From an uncultured bacterium (lineage in GTDB: Bacteria; Gemmatimonadota; Gemmatimonadetes; Palauibacterales; KS3-K002), in the NCBI GenBank assembly GCA_947581845.1, contig CANPVY010000223.1, positions 1 to 7,317 of the forward strand: a stretch of 7,317 nt of DNA, in the 5' to 3' direction. The notes below the pieces were generated by a model that saw only the letters and a program-made list of their open reading frames with translations, was not told the DNA's origin and did no database searches. How positions within the stretch are numbered: position 1 is the stretch's first letter; every line of letters starts with the position of its first letter. The translations under genes were made by a program, and so were the position numbers. Shown here piece after piece: positions 1-5,477 of this stretch.

Positions 1-163
1 GCTCGAGGAAGCGGCCCGGCAGCACCTGATCCTCGAGCAACCGGACCCCCGCTCCCAGCGCCGCGGCGGCGCTCGCGTACCTCCGCCAGCCCTCCAGGTA
101 CTCGTCCCGGCGGTCGGGCCGTACAAGCGCGCGCACTGCCTTGACCTTGCGGATTCCTGCCAT
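1..163 (-). CDS. Conserved hypothetical protein, N-terminal part only (runs off window)
   Basis: The minus strand is open from an ATG at 163-161 to the window edge, giving 54 residues that begin MAGIRKVKAVRALVRPDRRD. The start is supported by a Shine-Dalgarno GGAGGT four to five bases upstream. The visible protein has a basic beta-strand-like start (KVKAVRALVRP), an amphipathic helix rich in Ala/Arg/Tyr (DEYLEGWRRYASAAAALGAG) and a second strand region (VRLLEDQVLPGRFLE). That order resembles a dimeric alpha/beta-barrel (antibiotic-monooxygenase-like) protein, but this is inference from secondary-structure pattern, not a recognised motif. The gene is divergent from the HTH/zinc-ribbon gene, so the 96-bp gap (164-259) should hold both promoters; I could not identify convincing -35/-10 pairs there. 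The C-terminus and true length are unknown. Confidence 0.6.
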   Translation of the reverse strand, partial: MAGIRKVKAVRALVRPDRRDEYLEGWRRYASAAAALGAGVRLLEDQVLPGRFLE

Positions 164-259
164 GCCACCTCCGCGTTTGCCCCCACCCGCTCGCCCAACT
201 TACATTGCCCGCTGAGCGATAGCACGCTGGCACGATCAGCTACTCTCCGGGAACCGTCG

Positions 260-682
260 ATGCCCGAAGGGAATTCAGGCCGTCTCGCGGCCAAAGCCAA
301 CAAGCTCTACTGGGGTACCAGCCGGCCCGCCGGGCACCTGGCGGAGGAGCTGGGCATCTCACGCTCCAAGTTCTACGCCTTGATCGAGCCGCTGCAGCTC
401 GATGCCGAGTGCGAGGCCTGCGGCGCGCCGCTGACCTTTGGCAGCCGAAGCGACCGCGAGGCTGGCCGCGGCCGCTGTCCCGAGTGCGGCAGCGTCGCCC
501 AGGTCCCCGCCGAGGCAGCGGCCACCCGGCCGGCGAAGGCCAAGCCTGCGCGGGCGGATCCGGATACTCTCGCGGCCATTCGCTCTCGGCTGACTCTTCC
601 CGGAACCCGTGTACTCTGGCTGACCGCCATCGCCGGCGTCGCCCTCGGCCTACTGGCTACCGCCTGGTGGCGGCGACGTTGA
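260..682 (+). CDS. Small HTH / zinc-ribbon protein with C-terminal membrane anchor
   Basis: This 140-residue protein has three visible parts. Residues about 24-45 (AGHLAEELGISRSKFYALIE) read as a helix-turn-helix of the type found in transposase-like and regulator N-termini, preceded by NKLYW. Residues 51-76 hold a zinc-ribbon pattern CxxC...CxxC (C51, C54, C73, C76). After an Ala/Pro/Lys-rich linker (about 83-112), residues 117-136 form a single hydrophobic segment ending in RRR, so by the positive-inside rule the N-terminal domains should lie in the cytoplasm. A tail-anchored DNA- or protein-binding role is inferred, and no target is known. I recall similar small proteins in Gemmatimonadota but cannot verify this. 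The ATG at 260 has only a weak upstream Shine-Dalgarno. It is first in a plus-strand run leading into thyX, 46 bp downstream. Confidence 0.8.
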   Translation: MPEGNSGRLAAKANKLYWGTSRPAGHLAEELGISRSKFYALIEPLQLDAECEACGAPLTFGSRSDREAGRGRCPECGSVAQVPAEAAATRPAKAKPARADPDTLAAIRSRLTLPGTRVLWLTAIAGVALGLLATAWWRRR

Positions 683-728
683 GCGACCGCGCCGTTGTGA
701 CCCCCTGAACCCGCTTAGCGACACTGCG

Positions 729-1511
729 ATGGAGATCATTCGCGAGCCCAAGGTGACCTTGTTGGCCCGACAGCAGTTTCTGGGACACCCCGACATCGAC
801 TGGAAGAGTGACAGCGATATCGATCCCCAGCAGCTGGTCGAGTTCGCCGGCCGGCTCTGTTATATGAGCTTCGGCAAAGACGCCCAGATGCTTGGCGGTC
901 ACAAGACGATCCCGGGACGCACGACTAACGAGCAGTACATCGCCAACCTGCTACAGGTCAAACACGGCAGCGTGCTGGAACACGCCGTCTTCACCTTCTT
1001 GTTCGAGGGCATCTCACGTGCGCTGACCCACGAGCTCGTCCGCCACCGAGCAGGGTTCGGCTTCTCCCAGCTTTCGCAGCGCTTCGTGGACGAATCCAAC
1101 ATCGCCTTCGTCCTCCCGCCCGAGATCGCCGAGGGTACCCCGGCCTTCGACATCTGGAGAGAGGGCTGCGAGCGCTCGCTCCACTACTACCGCAAGCTGC
1201 TTGAGCAGGTCACCGAGCAGGTCGCCGATGAGCCCAACGCGACCCTCCGCAGGAAGCGCGCCCGCCAGGCCGCGCGCGCCGTCCTCCCGAACTCCGCCGA
1301 GACCAAGATCGTCGTCACCGCCAACGCCCGCGCCTGGCGCCACTTCATCGAGTTGCGCGGCTCGGCCGCCGCCGATGTCGAGATCCGCAAGCTCGCCATC
1401 GCCGTGCTGCGCGTCCTGCAGAGTGAAGCGCCCGACATCTTCGGCGACTTCAAAATCGAGTCCCACGAGGATGGCACCGAGACGGCATCAACGGCCCACA
1501 GCAAGGTGTAG
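729..1511 (+). CDS. thyX: Flavin-dependent thymidylate synthase ThyX
   Basis: ThyX makes dTMP from dUMP in the cytoplasm. It uses methylene-tetrahydrofolate as carbon donor and reduced FAD/NAD(P)H as reductant, and releases tetrahydrofolate rather than dihydrofolate. The signature RHRX7S is present at residues 105-115 (RHRAGFGFSQLSQR), in the 'FSQLSQR' form known from actinobacterial ThyX. It is preceded by the conserved block NEQYIANLLQVKHGSVLEH (67-85), with the EH of the FAD site. The C-terminal block ARAVLPNSAETKIVVTANAR (182-201) followed by WRHFIELRG (203-211) matches the substrate-binding half of the family. Length (260 aa) is normal. The ATG at 729 has no strong Shine-Dalgarno, so expression may depend partly on read-through from the upstream gene. 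No thyA is visible in the window. The next gene starts 9-21 bp after the stop, which suggests co-transcription. Confidence 0.97.
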   Translation: MEIIREPKVTLLARQQFLGHPDIDWKSDSDIDPQQLVEFAGRLCYMSFGKDAQMLGGHKTIPGRTTNEQYIANLLQVKHGSVLEHAVFTFLFEGISRALTHELVRHRAGFGFSQLSQRFVDESNIAFVLPPEIAEGTPAFDIWREGCERSLHYYRKLLEQVTEQVADEPNATLRRKRARQAARAVLPNSAETKIVVTANARAWRHFIELRGSAAADVEIRKLAIAVLRVLQSEAPDIFGDFKIESHEDGTETASTAHSKV

Positions 1512-1520
1512 CCCTGCGGC

Positions 1521-2897
1521 GTGCTTGACGCGATGAACAGACTGACGGCAGGCGACTCACTGCCCCGCATCTCCGTCATGCCTCCGGGCCCCGAGTCGCG
1601 TCGGCTCGCTGCCGCCCTCCGCCGTTACGAGTCGCCCAACGTAACCTACGTCGCCGACGACTTCCCCGTCTTCTGGCGCGAGGCCCGTGGCGCCAACGTC
1701 CTGGATGTCGATGGCAACATCTACATCGACCTCACCGCCGGCTTCGGTGTCGCCGCCGCCGGCCACGCCAGCGCACAGGTCGCCGAGGCGATCCGCAATC
1801 AGCTCGAACGACTACCTCACGGGCTCGGCGACGTCCATCCACCAGAGATCAAGGTCAGACTGCTGGAGCGACTCGCCCAGATCGCTCCCGACGGGCTGAC
1901 TCAGTCGATCCTGGCCAGCTCGGGCGCCGAGGCGGTCGAGGCGGCGTTGAAGACCGCGCGGCTGGCCAGCGGGCTACCCGGCGTGCTCTGCTTCACTGGC
2001 GCCTATCACGGGCTGACCTACGGGACACTGGCCGTGAGCGATGGCGATGCCTTCCGCACTCCGTTCCGGGACCAGCTCGGCATACCCGTCGTACGCGCGC
2101 CTTTCCCGGACCCCTATCGCCCGCCAGCAGAGCTGGACGGGCAGAGCGACCTCGCACGGGCCGCCCTCGATCTCGTCGCCGAGCGGCTCGACGCCGGACG
2201 GGACTGCATCGGCGCCGTCATCGTCGAGCCCATCCTCGGGCGCGGCGGCGTGGTGATCCCGCCCGCAGGGTTCCTGTTCGGCCTGCGCCAGGAGTGTGAT
2301 CGCCGCAGCCTGATCCTCATCCTGGACGAGATCTACACCGGCTTCGGCAGGACGGGCCGCTGGTTCGCCTGTGACCACGAGGGCGTCGTTCCGGACCTCC
2401 TCTGCCTGGGTAAGGCCCTCAGCGGTTCCCTCCCCTTCTCCGCTTGCATCGGCCGCCCCGAGATCATGGCCGCCTGGCCGCCCAGCGCAGGCGCCGCCAT
2501 CCACACCAGCACGTTCCTCGGCCACCCCCTCGCCTGCGCCGCCGCGCTCGCCCACCTGGACGAGATCGATCAGCGCGGCCTCGTCGCCCGCTCCGCCGCC
2601 CTCGGCGAGCAGCTTCTCCAGCGGCTGCAGGCGCTGCAGGGGCACGTCCCCGGGATCGGGCACGTCCGCGGGCGCGGCCTGCTCGCAGGAATCGAGCTGG
2701 TCCGCGACCCCAACACCCGCACGCCGGACCGGGAGCGCGCCCAGCACGTCATCCTTGCGGCTCTGCGCCGCGGCCTGATCGTGCTGGCCGATGGCCCGCA
2801 CGCCAGTGTCCTCACGCTCACCCCACCCCTGACCATCAGCGAGGAGCAGCTCGACTTCGCTTCACGCACCCTCGAGGACTGTCTCCTCGCCGCCTGA
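1521..2897 (+). CDS. Class-III PLP-dependent aminotransferase (GABA/ornithine/acetylornithine-type)
   Basis: This is a fold-type I, class-III aminotransferase of 458 residues, about the usual 400-460. It should move an amino group from an omega-amino donor to a 2-oxo acid in the cytoplasm. The N-terminal dimer/active-site region is VLDVDGNIYIDLTAGFGVA (60-78). The PLP phosphate loop is SSGAEAVEAALKTAR (133-147). The ring-stacking region is TGAYHGLTYG (159-168). The PLP-nitrogen Asp is in LILDEIYTGFGRTG (266-279, D269). The Schiff-base lysine is K298 in CLGKALSGS, and the partner-subunit phosphate Thr is in HTSTFLGHP (328-336). The substrate cannot be assigned from these motifs; 4-aminobutyrate or acetylornithine are options. 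The start is uncertain: GTG at 1521, ATG at 1533 and ATG at 1578 are all in frame and none has a good Shine-Dalgarno. The first two keep the conserved-looking 'PGPESRRLAAALRRYES' segment with a leader. It follows thyX closely. Confidence 0.93.
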   Translation: MLDAMNRLTAGDSLPRISVMPPGPESRRLAAALRRYESPNVTYVADDFPVFWREARGANVLDVDGNIYIDLTAGFGVAAAGHASAQVAEAIRNQLERLPHGLGDVHPPEIKVRLLERLAQIAPDGLTQSILASSGAEAVEAALKTARLASGLPGVLCFTGAYHGLTYGTLAVSDGDAFRTPFRDQLGIPVVRAPFPDPYRPPAELDGQSDLARAALDLVAERLDAGRDCIGAVIVEPILGRGGVVIPPAGFLFGLRQECDRRSLILILDEIYTGFGRTGRWFACDHEGVVPDLLCLGKALSGSLPFSACIGRPEIMAAWPPSAGAAIHTSTFLGHPLACAAALAHLDEIDQRGLVARSAALGEQLLQRLQALQGHVPGIGHVRGRGLLAGIELVRDPNTRTPDRERAQHVILAALRRGLIVLADGPHASVLTLTPPLTISEEQLDFASRTLEDCLLAA

Positions 2898-2950
2898 CCG
2901 GTTAGTTTCACCCCGTCTCAGGCACCCTCCCGTACACACGAGGAGAGACC

Positions 2951-3226
2951 ATGCCGGACCCGGACATCACGGTTGAGGGCACGCCCAACCCCAATGCGGC
3001 CAAGTTCACCGTGGACCGCACCCTGGTGGAGGGCGGTGGCAGTAAGCCGTATTTCGACCCCGAGGCGGCCGAGCAAGACCCACTGGCCAGCCGGCTCTTC
3101 GCGATCGAGGGCGTCGAATCGCTCCTTATCGCCGAGGACTTCATCACAGTGACCAAGTCCGCTTCCGCTGACTGGGACGCGCTCGTCCCGCAAATCGAAG
3201 AGACGATCAAGGAGGTCTTGTCCTGA
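2951..3226 (+). CDS. Stand-alone Nfu/NifU N-terminal-domain protein
   Basis: The 91-residue protein matches the Nfu N-terminal domain (Nfu_N) across nearly its whole length. It has the hallmark TPNPNAAKF (11-19), the 'DPLASRLFAIEGVESLLI' block (43-60), and DFITVTKSASADWDALVP (63-80) followed by a C-terminal helix. In many Nfu proteins this domain precedes a CxxC scaffold domain that carries Fe-S clusters. Here that domain is absent and the protein has no cysteine at all, so it cannot itself ligate a cluster through Cys. A role as adaptor or chaperone in Fe-S cluster biogenesis is inferred from family knowledge. The ATG at 2951 is well supported by AGGAGAG at 2941-2947. It starts 53 bp after the aminotransferase stop, and its own stop overlaps the next gene's apparent CTG start. 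Confidence 0.9.
   Translation: MPDPDITVEGTPNPNAAKFTVDRTLVEGGGSKPYFDPEAAEQDPLASRLFAIEGVESLLIAEDFITVTKSASADWDALVPQIEETIKEVLS
3209..3216 (+). promoter_or_regulatory. Shine-Dalgarno AAGGAGGT that places the next start at CTG 3223
   Basis: AAGGAGGT lies inside the last codons of the Nfu-domain gene. The GGAGG core ends at 3215, seven bases before CTG at 3223-3225, which opens the frame encoding a lipoprotein signal peptide. The CTG overlaps the Nfu-domain stop (CTGA), the same geometry as ordinary ATGA/GTGA couplings. No ATG, GTG or TTG in that frame lies within a sensible distance: the first is GTG at 3367, which would delete the signal peptide. Confidence 0.65.
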
Positions 3227-3594
3227 CACGCAACCCGTTACTCCCACTGGCCGTCGCCGGCCTGACGCTGGCCTGCACGGCTCGGGAGGACTTCGGGTCT
3301 GACCAGGGTCCCGCCATCGAGGCGCGCGCCAGCCTCACAGAGCCACAAGAGCTGCACCTGCGCGACGTGACGCAGCTGACGTTCGGAGGCGAAAACGCCG
3401 AAGCCTACTTCTCGGCCGATGACTGCCATCTGATCCTACAGTCCACGCACGGCGAGTACGACTGCGACCAGATCTTCATCCTGCCGGGCAGCGGCGGTGA
3501 GTTGCAGCTCGTGAGCACCGGGAAGGGCCGTACCACCTGCTCGTATTTCTTCCCCGCAGGCGACAGGATCCTCTGCTCCTCCACGCCTTCCTAG
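3223..3594 (+). pseudogene. TolB-like (PD40 beta-propeller) lipoprotein gene, 3'-truncated, probable CTG start
   Basis: Read from CTG 3223 the product is 123 residues. It begins with a short type-II signal peptide, (M)TRNPLLPLAVAGLTLAC, with one basic residue, a hydrophobic core and a lipobox TLAC with Cys18. A spacer follows, then RDVTQLTFGGENAEAYFSAD (47-66), LILQSTHGEYDCDQIFI (70-86) and STGKGRTTCSYFFPAGDRIL (98-117). These are typical first blades of periplasmic TolB/WD40-like PD40 proteins, which normally run to several hundred residues. Here the frame stops at 3592-3594, right after 'CSSTPS', where family members continue with further blades. Downstream sequence in any frame no longer looks like PD40. 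I therefore call it a broken gene, although the short lipoprotein may still be made because signal peptide and ribosome site are intact. The 3' break coincides with the edge of a lower-GC block. Confidence 0.72.
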
Positions 3595-3632
3595 ATGAGG
3601 ACTTCATTGCCACGGGCCTGACCTCTGGGGAC

Positions 3633-3890
3633 GTGTGGTCCGTCGACATGGACAAGAGCAAGTCCAATGTCCTGTTCGTCGGAACGTGTTGGCCGTATGC
3701 TCCGACGCCCCCGCAAGAATGCCCCTATTCAGACTTAATGGAGCACGGCAGTGTTAACTATTTCTTCACGAACCAAGACGGTGAGAAACTGCATCTGCAC
3801 CACGTCGTGGGCTTCGTGGTTGACGAGAATGGACAGTTTAGGTGGATTAGACTAAGCCCCTTCTTCTTCGGATGCCCTGGACAGCACTAG
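3633..3890 (+). CDS. Unrecognised small ORF, probable C-terminal fragment of a transferred gene
   Basis: The frame is open from 3501, but sequence with protein-like character starts near 3588 (DEDFIATGLTSGDVW). GTG at 3633 and ATG at 3648 are the nearest possible starts, with only a weak GGGGA before the GTG. From 3633 the product is 85 residues, with a DM-K-K segment, four cysteines (C19, C30, C80 plus none paired nearby in CxxC form) and a strand-rich stretch VNYFFTNQDGEKLHLHHVV (41-59) continuing GFVVDENGQFRWIRLSPFF. The alternating hydrophobic pattern and 'H-HHVVGFVVDENG' resemble the ends of secreted beta-rich proteins, but I recognise no family. G+C in 3721-3840 is about 47-52% by hand count, well below its neighbours. 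It is most likely the tail of a foreign or displaced gene. Whether it is translated is unclear. Confidence 0.4.
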   Translation: MWSVDMDKSKSNVLFVGTCWPYAPTPPQECPYSDLMEHGSVNYFFTNQDGEKLHLHHVVGFVVDENGQFRWIRLSPFFFGCPGQH

Positions 3891-3919
3891 GCGCACTTTT
3901 CCTTCTAGCGAAGACGATG

Positions 3920-3942
3920 GAGGGCAGCGCATAGCTGCCCTC
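3920..3942. terminator. Perfect 9-bp hairpin between convergent units, probable terminator
   Basis: GAGGGCAGC (3920-3928) and GCTGCCCTC (3934-3942) are perfect inverted copies around a 5-base loop, GCATA. The hairpin sits 30 bp after the plus-strand fragment ending at 3890 and about 50 bp beyond the minus-strand toxin stop. That is where a shared or bidirectional terminator is expected. The tract after the stem on the plus strand is only TTCCC, and there is none on the minus strand, so it is not a textbook intrinsic terminator. Confidence 0.5.
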
Positions 3943-3989
3943 TTCCCGCCCCGGGTGGATCAATCCTCAAGAACCTGATCTGATTACGC

Positions 3990-4400
3990 TCAGGCGAGCT
4001 CGCGCAGCAGCGACTCCGGCGTCGCAGCCCGTATCGGCGAGCTTGCGTAGTCGCGCACATTGCGGGTCGCGATCACACTCGCGCCACACGCCGCCGCTGC
4101 TGCCACCTGCATCGCGTCCTCGAAATCCTTCATCGTCAGGCGCGCCGCGTAACGCAGGCTCTCGGTCGTCACCGGCGCTACGTCCGCGAACTGCGTGAGA
4201 TCCAGCAGGAAGGCTTTGGCGTCGTCCTGCCCCCGCTTGGGGGCCACGAGATAGTAGAAGTTGGACACCGTGTGCCAGGCAACGAACGCACTGCGTGGAC
4301 TCCGCTCGAGCGCGTCCAGCAACTCCCCAGCCGCCCCCGCATAGGGCGACCGATCCAGTGCGAGGTCCACTAGCACGTCGGTCTCGAGGAGTATGATCAC
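3990..4400 (-). CDS. vapC: PIN-domain toxin of a VapBC-type toxin-antitoxin pair
   Basis: The 136-residue protein is a full-length PIN-domain ribonuclease of the VapC kind, expected to cleave RNA unless bound by its antitoxin. Recognisable elements in order are the N-terminal strand MIILLETDVLVDLALDRSPY (1-20), the AWHTVSNFYYLV helix (41-52), the acidic pair in MKDFEDAMQVAAA (D92, D95) and the C-terminal TRNVRDYASSPI (112-123, D117). The family's first metal-binding Asp, normally in 'LLDTN/D', is Glu here (E6 in LLETD). That is conservative but could weaken catalysis. The start is GTG at 4400-4398, overlapping the antitoxin stop as GTGA, so translation is probably coupled. No independent Shine-Dalgarno is obvious. 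The gene sits in the accessory islet and converges on the 3920-3942 hairpin. Confidence 0.88.
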   Translation of the reverse strand: MIILLETDVLVDLALDRSPYAGAAGELLDALERSPRSAFVAWHTVSNFYYLVAPKRGQDDAKAFLLDLTQFADVAPVTTESLRYAARLTMKDFEDAMQVAAAAACGASVIATRNVRDYASSPIRAATPESLLRELA

Positions 4401-4618
4401 AGGTACTTTCTCGCCAATCGCCGATAGCGCTCGTCATCACGGTCGGAACCCGTGAACTTGCCCCGCCAGCGCTCGGAAAAAGACGGAACCTCGACCGAGC
4501 TGAGCTTCCTCAAGGCTGTTTCTATCAGCTGGGAAAGCGAGACACCACGAGCCCGAGCGTACGCCTTGGCCCTGGGCAGGAGCTCCTCGTCGATGGTCAC
4601 TGTCAGCTTGCGCTTCAT
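4397..4618 (-). CDS. Ribbon-helix-helix-like antitoxin (DUF6364/VapB-type), partner of the PIN toxin
   Basis: The 73-residue protein begins MKRKLTVTIDEELLPRAKAY, a beta-strand then helix, and continues ARGVSLSQLIETALRKL (23-39). This is the strand-helix-helix order of MetJ/CopG-like DNA-binding antitoxins. The C-terminal tail FSERWRGKFTGSDRDD (47-62) ...RYRRLARKYL fits DUF6364-type antitoxins as I recall them and would be the toxin-wrapping segment. The ATG at 4618-4616 has a clean GGAGG (4628-4624) five bases upstream. Its stop overlaps the toxin GTG by 4 nt. Such antitoxins usually repress their own promoter. The operator would lie between 4619 and about 4660, overlapping the end of the epimerase stub, but I found no convincing inverted repeat there. 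Confidence 0.87.
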   Translation of the reverse strand: MKRKLTVTIDEELLPRAKAYARARGVSLSQLIETALRKLSSVEVPSFSERWRGKFTGSDRDDERYRRLARKYL

Positions 4619-4651
4619 CCCATCCTCCGTACACGTATCATCGGCTCCGCG

Positions 4652-4792
4652 TCAGCACGGCGACGGCGAACACCAGCCCGGCGCTGGCCCCTCGCTCCGC
4701 GTCGTCCCGACCACGCGGACGTCCATACCCAGCAGACGTGCAGCCAGGTGCCTGCCCGAAGAGCCGCAGCCGACGATCAGCGCGCGCCTCAC
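4652..4792 (-). pseudogene. 5' stub of an NAD(P)-dependent epimerase/dehydratase-like (Rossmann) gene
   Basis: This 46-codon minus-strand frame starts with GTG at 4792-4790, overlapping the NUDIX stop as GTGA, the usual sign of a coupled downstream gene. It encodes a clear Rossmann N-terminus: strand RALIVGCG, glycine-rich turn GCGSSGRH (8-15), helix LAARLLGMD (16-24), second strand VRVVGTTRS (25-33). The 'VGTTRS' ending suits NADP-binding SDR/YeeZ-like epimerases. After residue 34 the sequence loses protein character (Pro/Ser/Cys-rich) and stops at 4654-4652. Family members run about 250-300 residues, so more than 80% is missing. A one-base shift near codon 33 would extend it only to 4638. 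The gene was probably cut when the neighbouring toxin-antitoxin islet arrived. It is too short for ordinary gene finders and easily missed. Confidence 0.75.
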
Positions 4793-5400
4793 ACCGGTCC
4801 GCTCCCCGTATAACCGATTCGATTCAGCACTTCCTTTAGCTGCCCCAGGATACGGAGCGTCAGCCCCCAGATCACGTGGCCGCCATACTCGATGGTGGGA
4901 AACTCAAGGTCAGGAAGCACGTCCAGCTGCAGCGTACCCCGGAGCGCCTCATCCACGACAACCTCGAGCGGAACCCAGACCGCGTACTCCACCTCCGAGC
5001 TTGTGCGTGCCACGACACCAGGCTGCACCGCGACCACGAACGGCGTGATCGCGATGGCCGGGATCCGCCGCGTTCGGGGCGCGACGTCGTCAAGCTGACC
5101 CACGAACCGCCCGACCGCCTCGAGATCCACGCCCACTTCCTCACGCGCCTCCCGCACCGCCGTCGCCCAGAGACTCGCGTCCTCCTCGTCTCTGCGACCG
5201 CCCGGAAGCGCCATGTGCCCGGACCACGGATCCCGCTCCTGCTCGGTCCGCTTGATCGCCAGGAACTCGAGCCCCGCAGCCGCCGGCCGCAGCATCAGCG
5301 TTACCGCCGCCTCCACGTCGTACGTGCCCGGCTCCGCACGCCGCGCCTCCCGTCGCGCCAGCTCGGCCGCTATCCTCTCGATTAATGACTCCGCGCTCAC
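4789..5400 (-). CDS. NUDIX hydrolase, CoA-pyrophosphatase (NudL/NUDT7)-like
   Basis: The NUDIX box is intact: LPGGRRDEEDASLWATAVRE followed by AREEVGV. It has the one-residue longer spacing between GG and REAxEEvG that is typical of the CoA-pyrophosphatase group (FPGGxxDxxD...ALREAxEE). It lies within a normal NUDIX fold of about 160 residues: strand AAVTLMLRP, 'LAIKRTEQERDPWSGHMALP' before the box, then PAIAITPFVVAV and FPTIEYGGHVIWGLTLRIL. The expected reaction is Mg-dependent cleavage of a nucleoside-diphosphate-X substrate such as CoA; exact specificity is inferred. The frame is open upstream to a TTG at 5460, but I choose GTG at 5400-5398 (VSAESLIERI, 203 aa). It has GAGGG six bases upstream and leaves 77 bp for the divergent promoters. 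The stop overlaps the truncated epimerase start by 4 nt. Confidence 0.88.
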   Translation of the reverse strand: MSAESLIERIAAELARREARRAEPGTYDVEAAVTLMLRPAAAGLEFLAIKRTEQERDPWSGHMALPGGRRDEEDASLWATAVREAREEVGVDLEAVGRFVGQLDDVAPRTRRIPAIAITPFVVAVQPGVVARTSSEVEYAVWVPLEVVVDEALRGTLQLDVLPDLEFPTIEYGGHVIWGLTLRILGQLKEVLNRIGYTGSGPV

Positions 5401-5477
5401 CGCTTGCCCTCGCTCAAGCCTCCGCGTTCCTTTCCTGCTAGCCTGGCACGACTCCAGCAAACGCCCGTACAGGCCTC

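Noticed and set aside
1974..2801. 275-codon open frame on the minus strand opposite the aminotransferase gene
   Set aside because: It is antisense to a gene with complete PLP motifs. Its composition (Gly/Ala/Glu-rich, no motif) is what GC-rich third-position bias produces opposite a real gene.
3367..3594. GTG 3367 as the start of the lipoprotein-like gene
   Set aside because: It begins inside the first propeller motif (VTQLTFGG), has no suitable ribosome site, and drops the intact signal peptide encoded upstream.
4627..4644. Possible operator around CGTACACGTATC upstream of the antitoxin
   Set aside because: Only the central ACGT is a true palindrome; flanking bases do not pair convincingly, so there is no basis to call an operator.
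4452..5048. 198-codon plus-strand frame spanning the antitoxin, epimerase stub and NUDIX gene
   Set aside because: It is Pro/Arg/Ser-rich, without domain character, and crosses three minus-strand genes that have clear motifs.
5436..5444. Possible extended -10 (TGC-TAGCCT) upstream of the cyclo-ligase gene
   Set aside because: No matching -35 at 16-18 bp. Such a short match is expected by chance, so it is not reported as a promoter.
5401..5460. TTG 5460 as the NUDIX start, adding 20 residues
   Set aside because: The extra residues look untypical, the TTG has no good ribosome site, and it would leave 17 bp for two divergent promoters. GTG 5400 has GAGGG at proper spacing.
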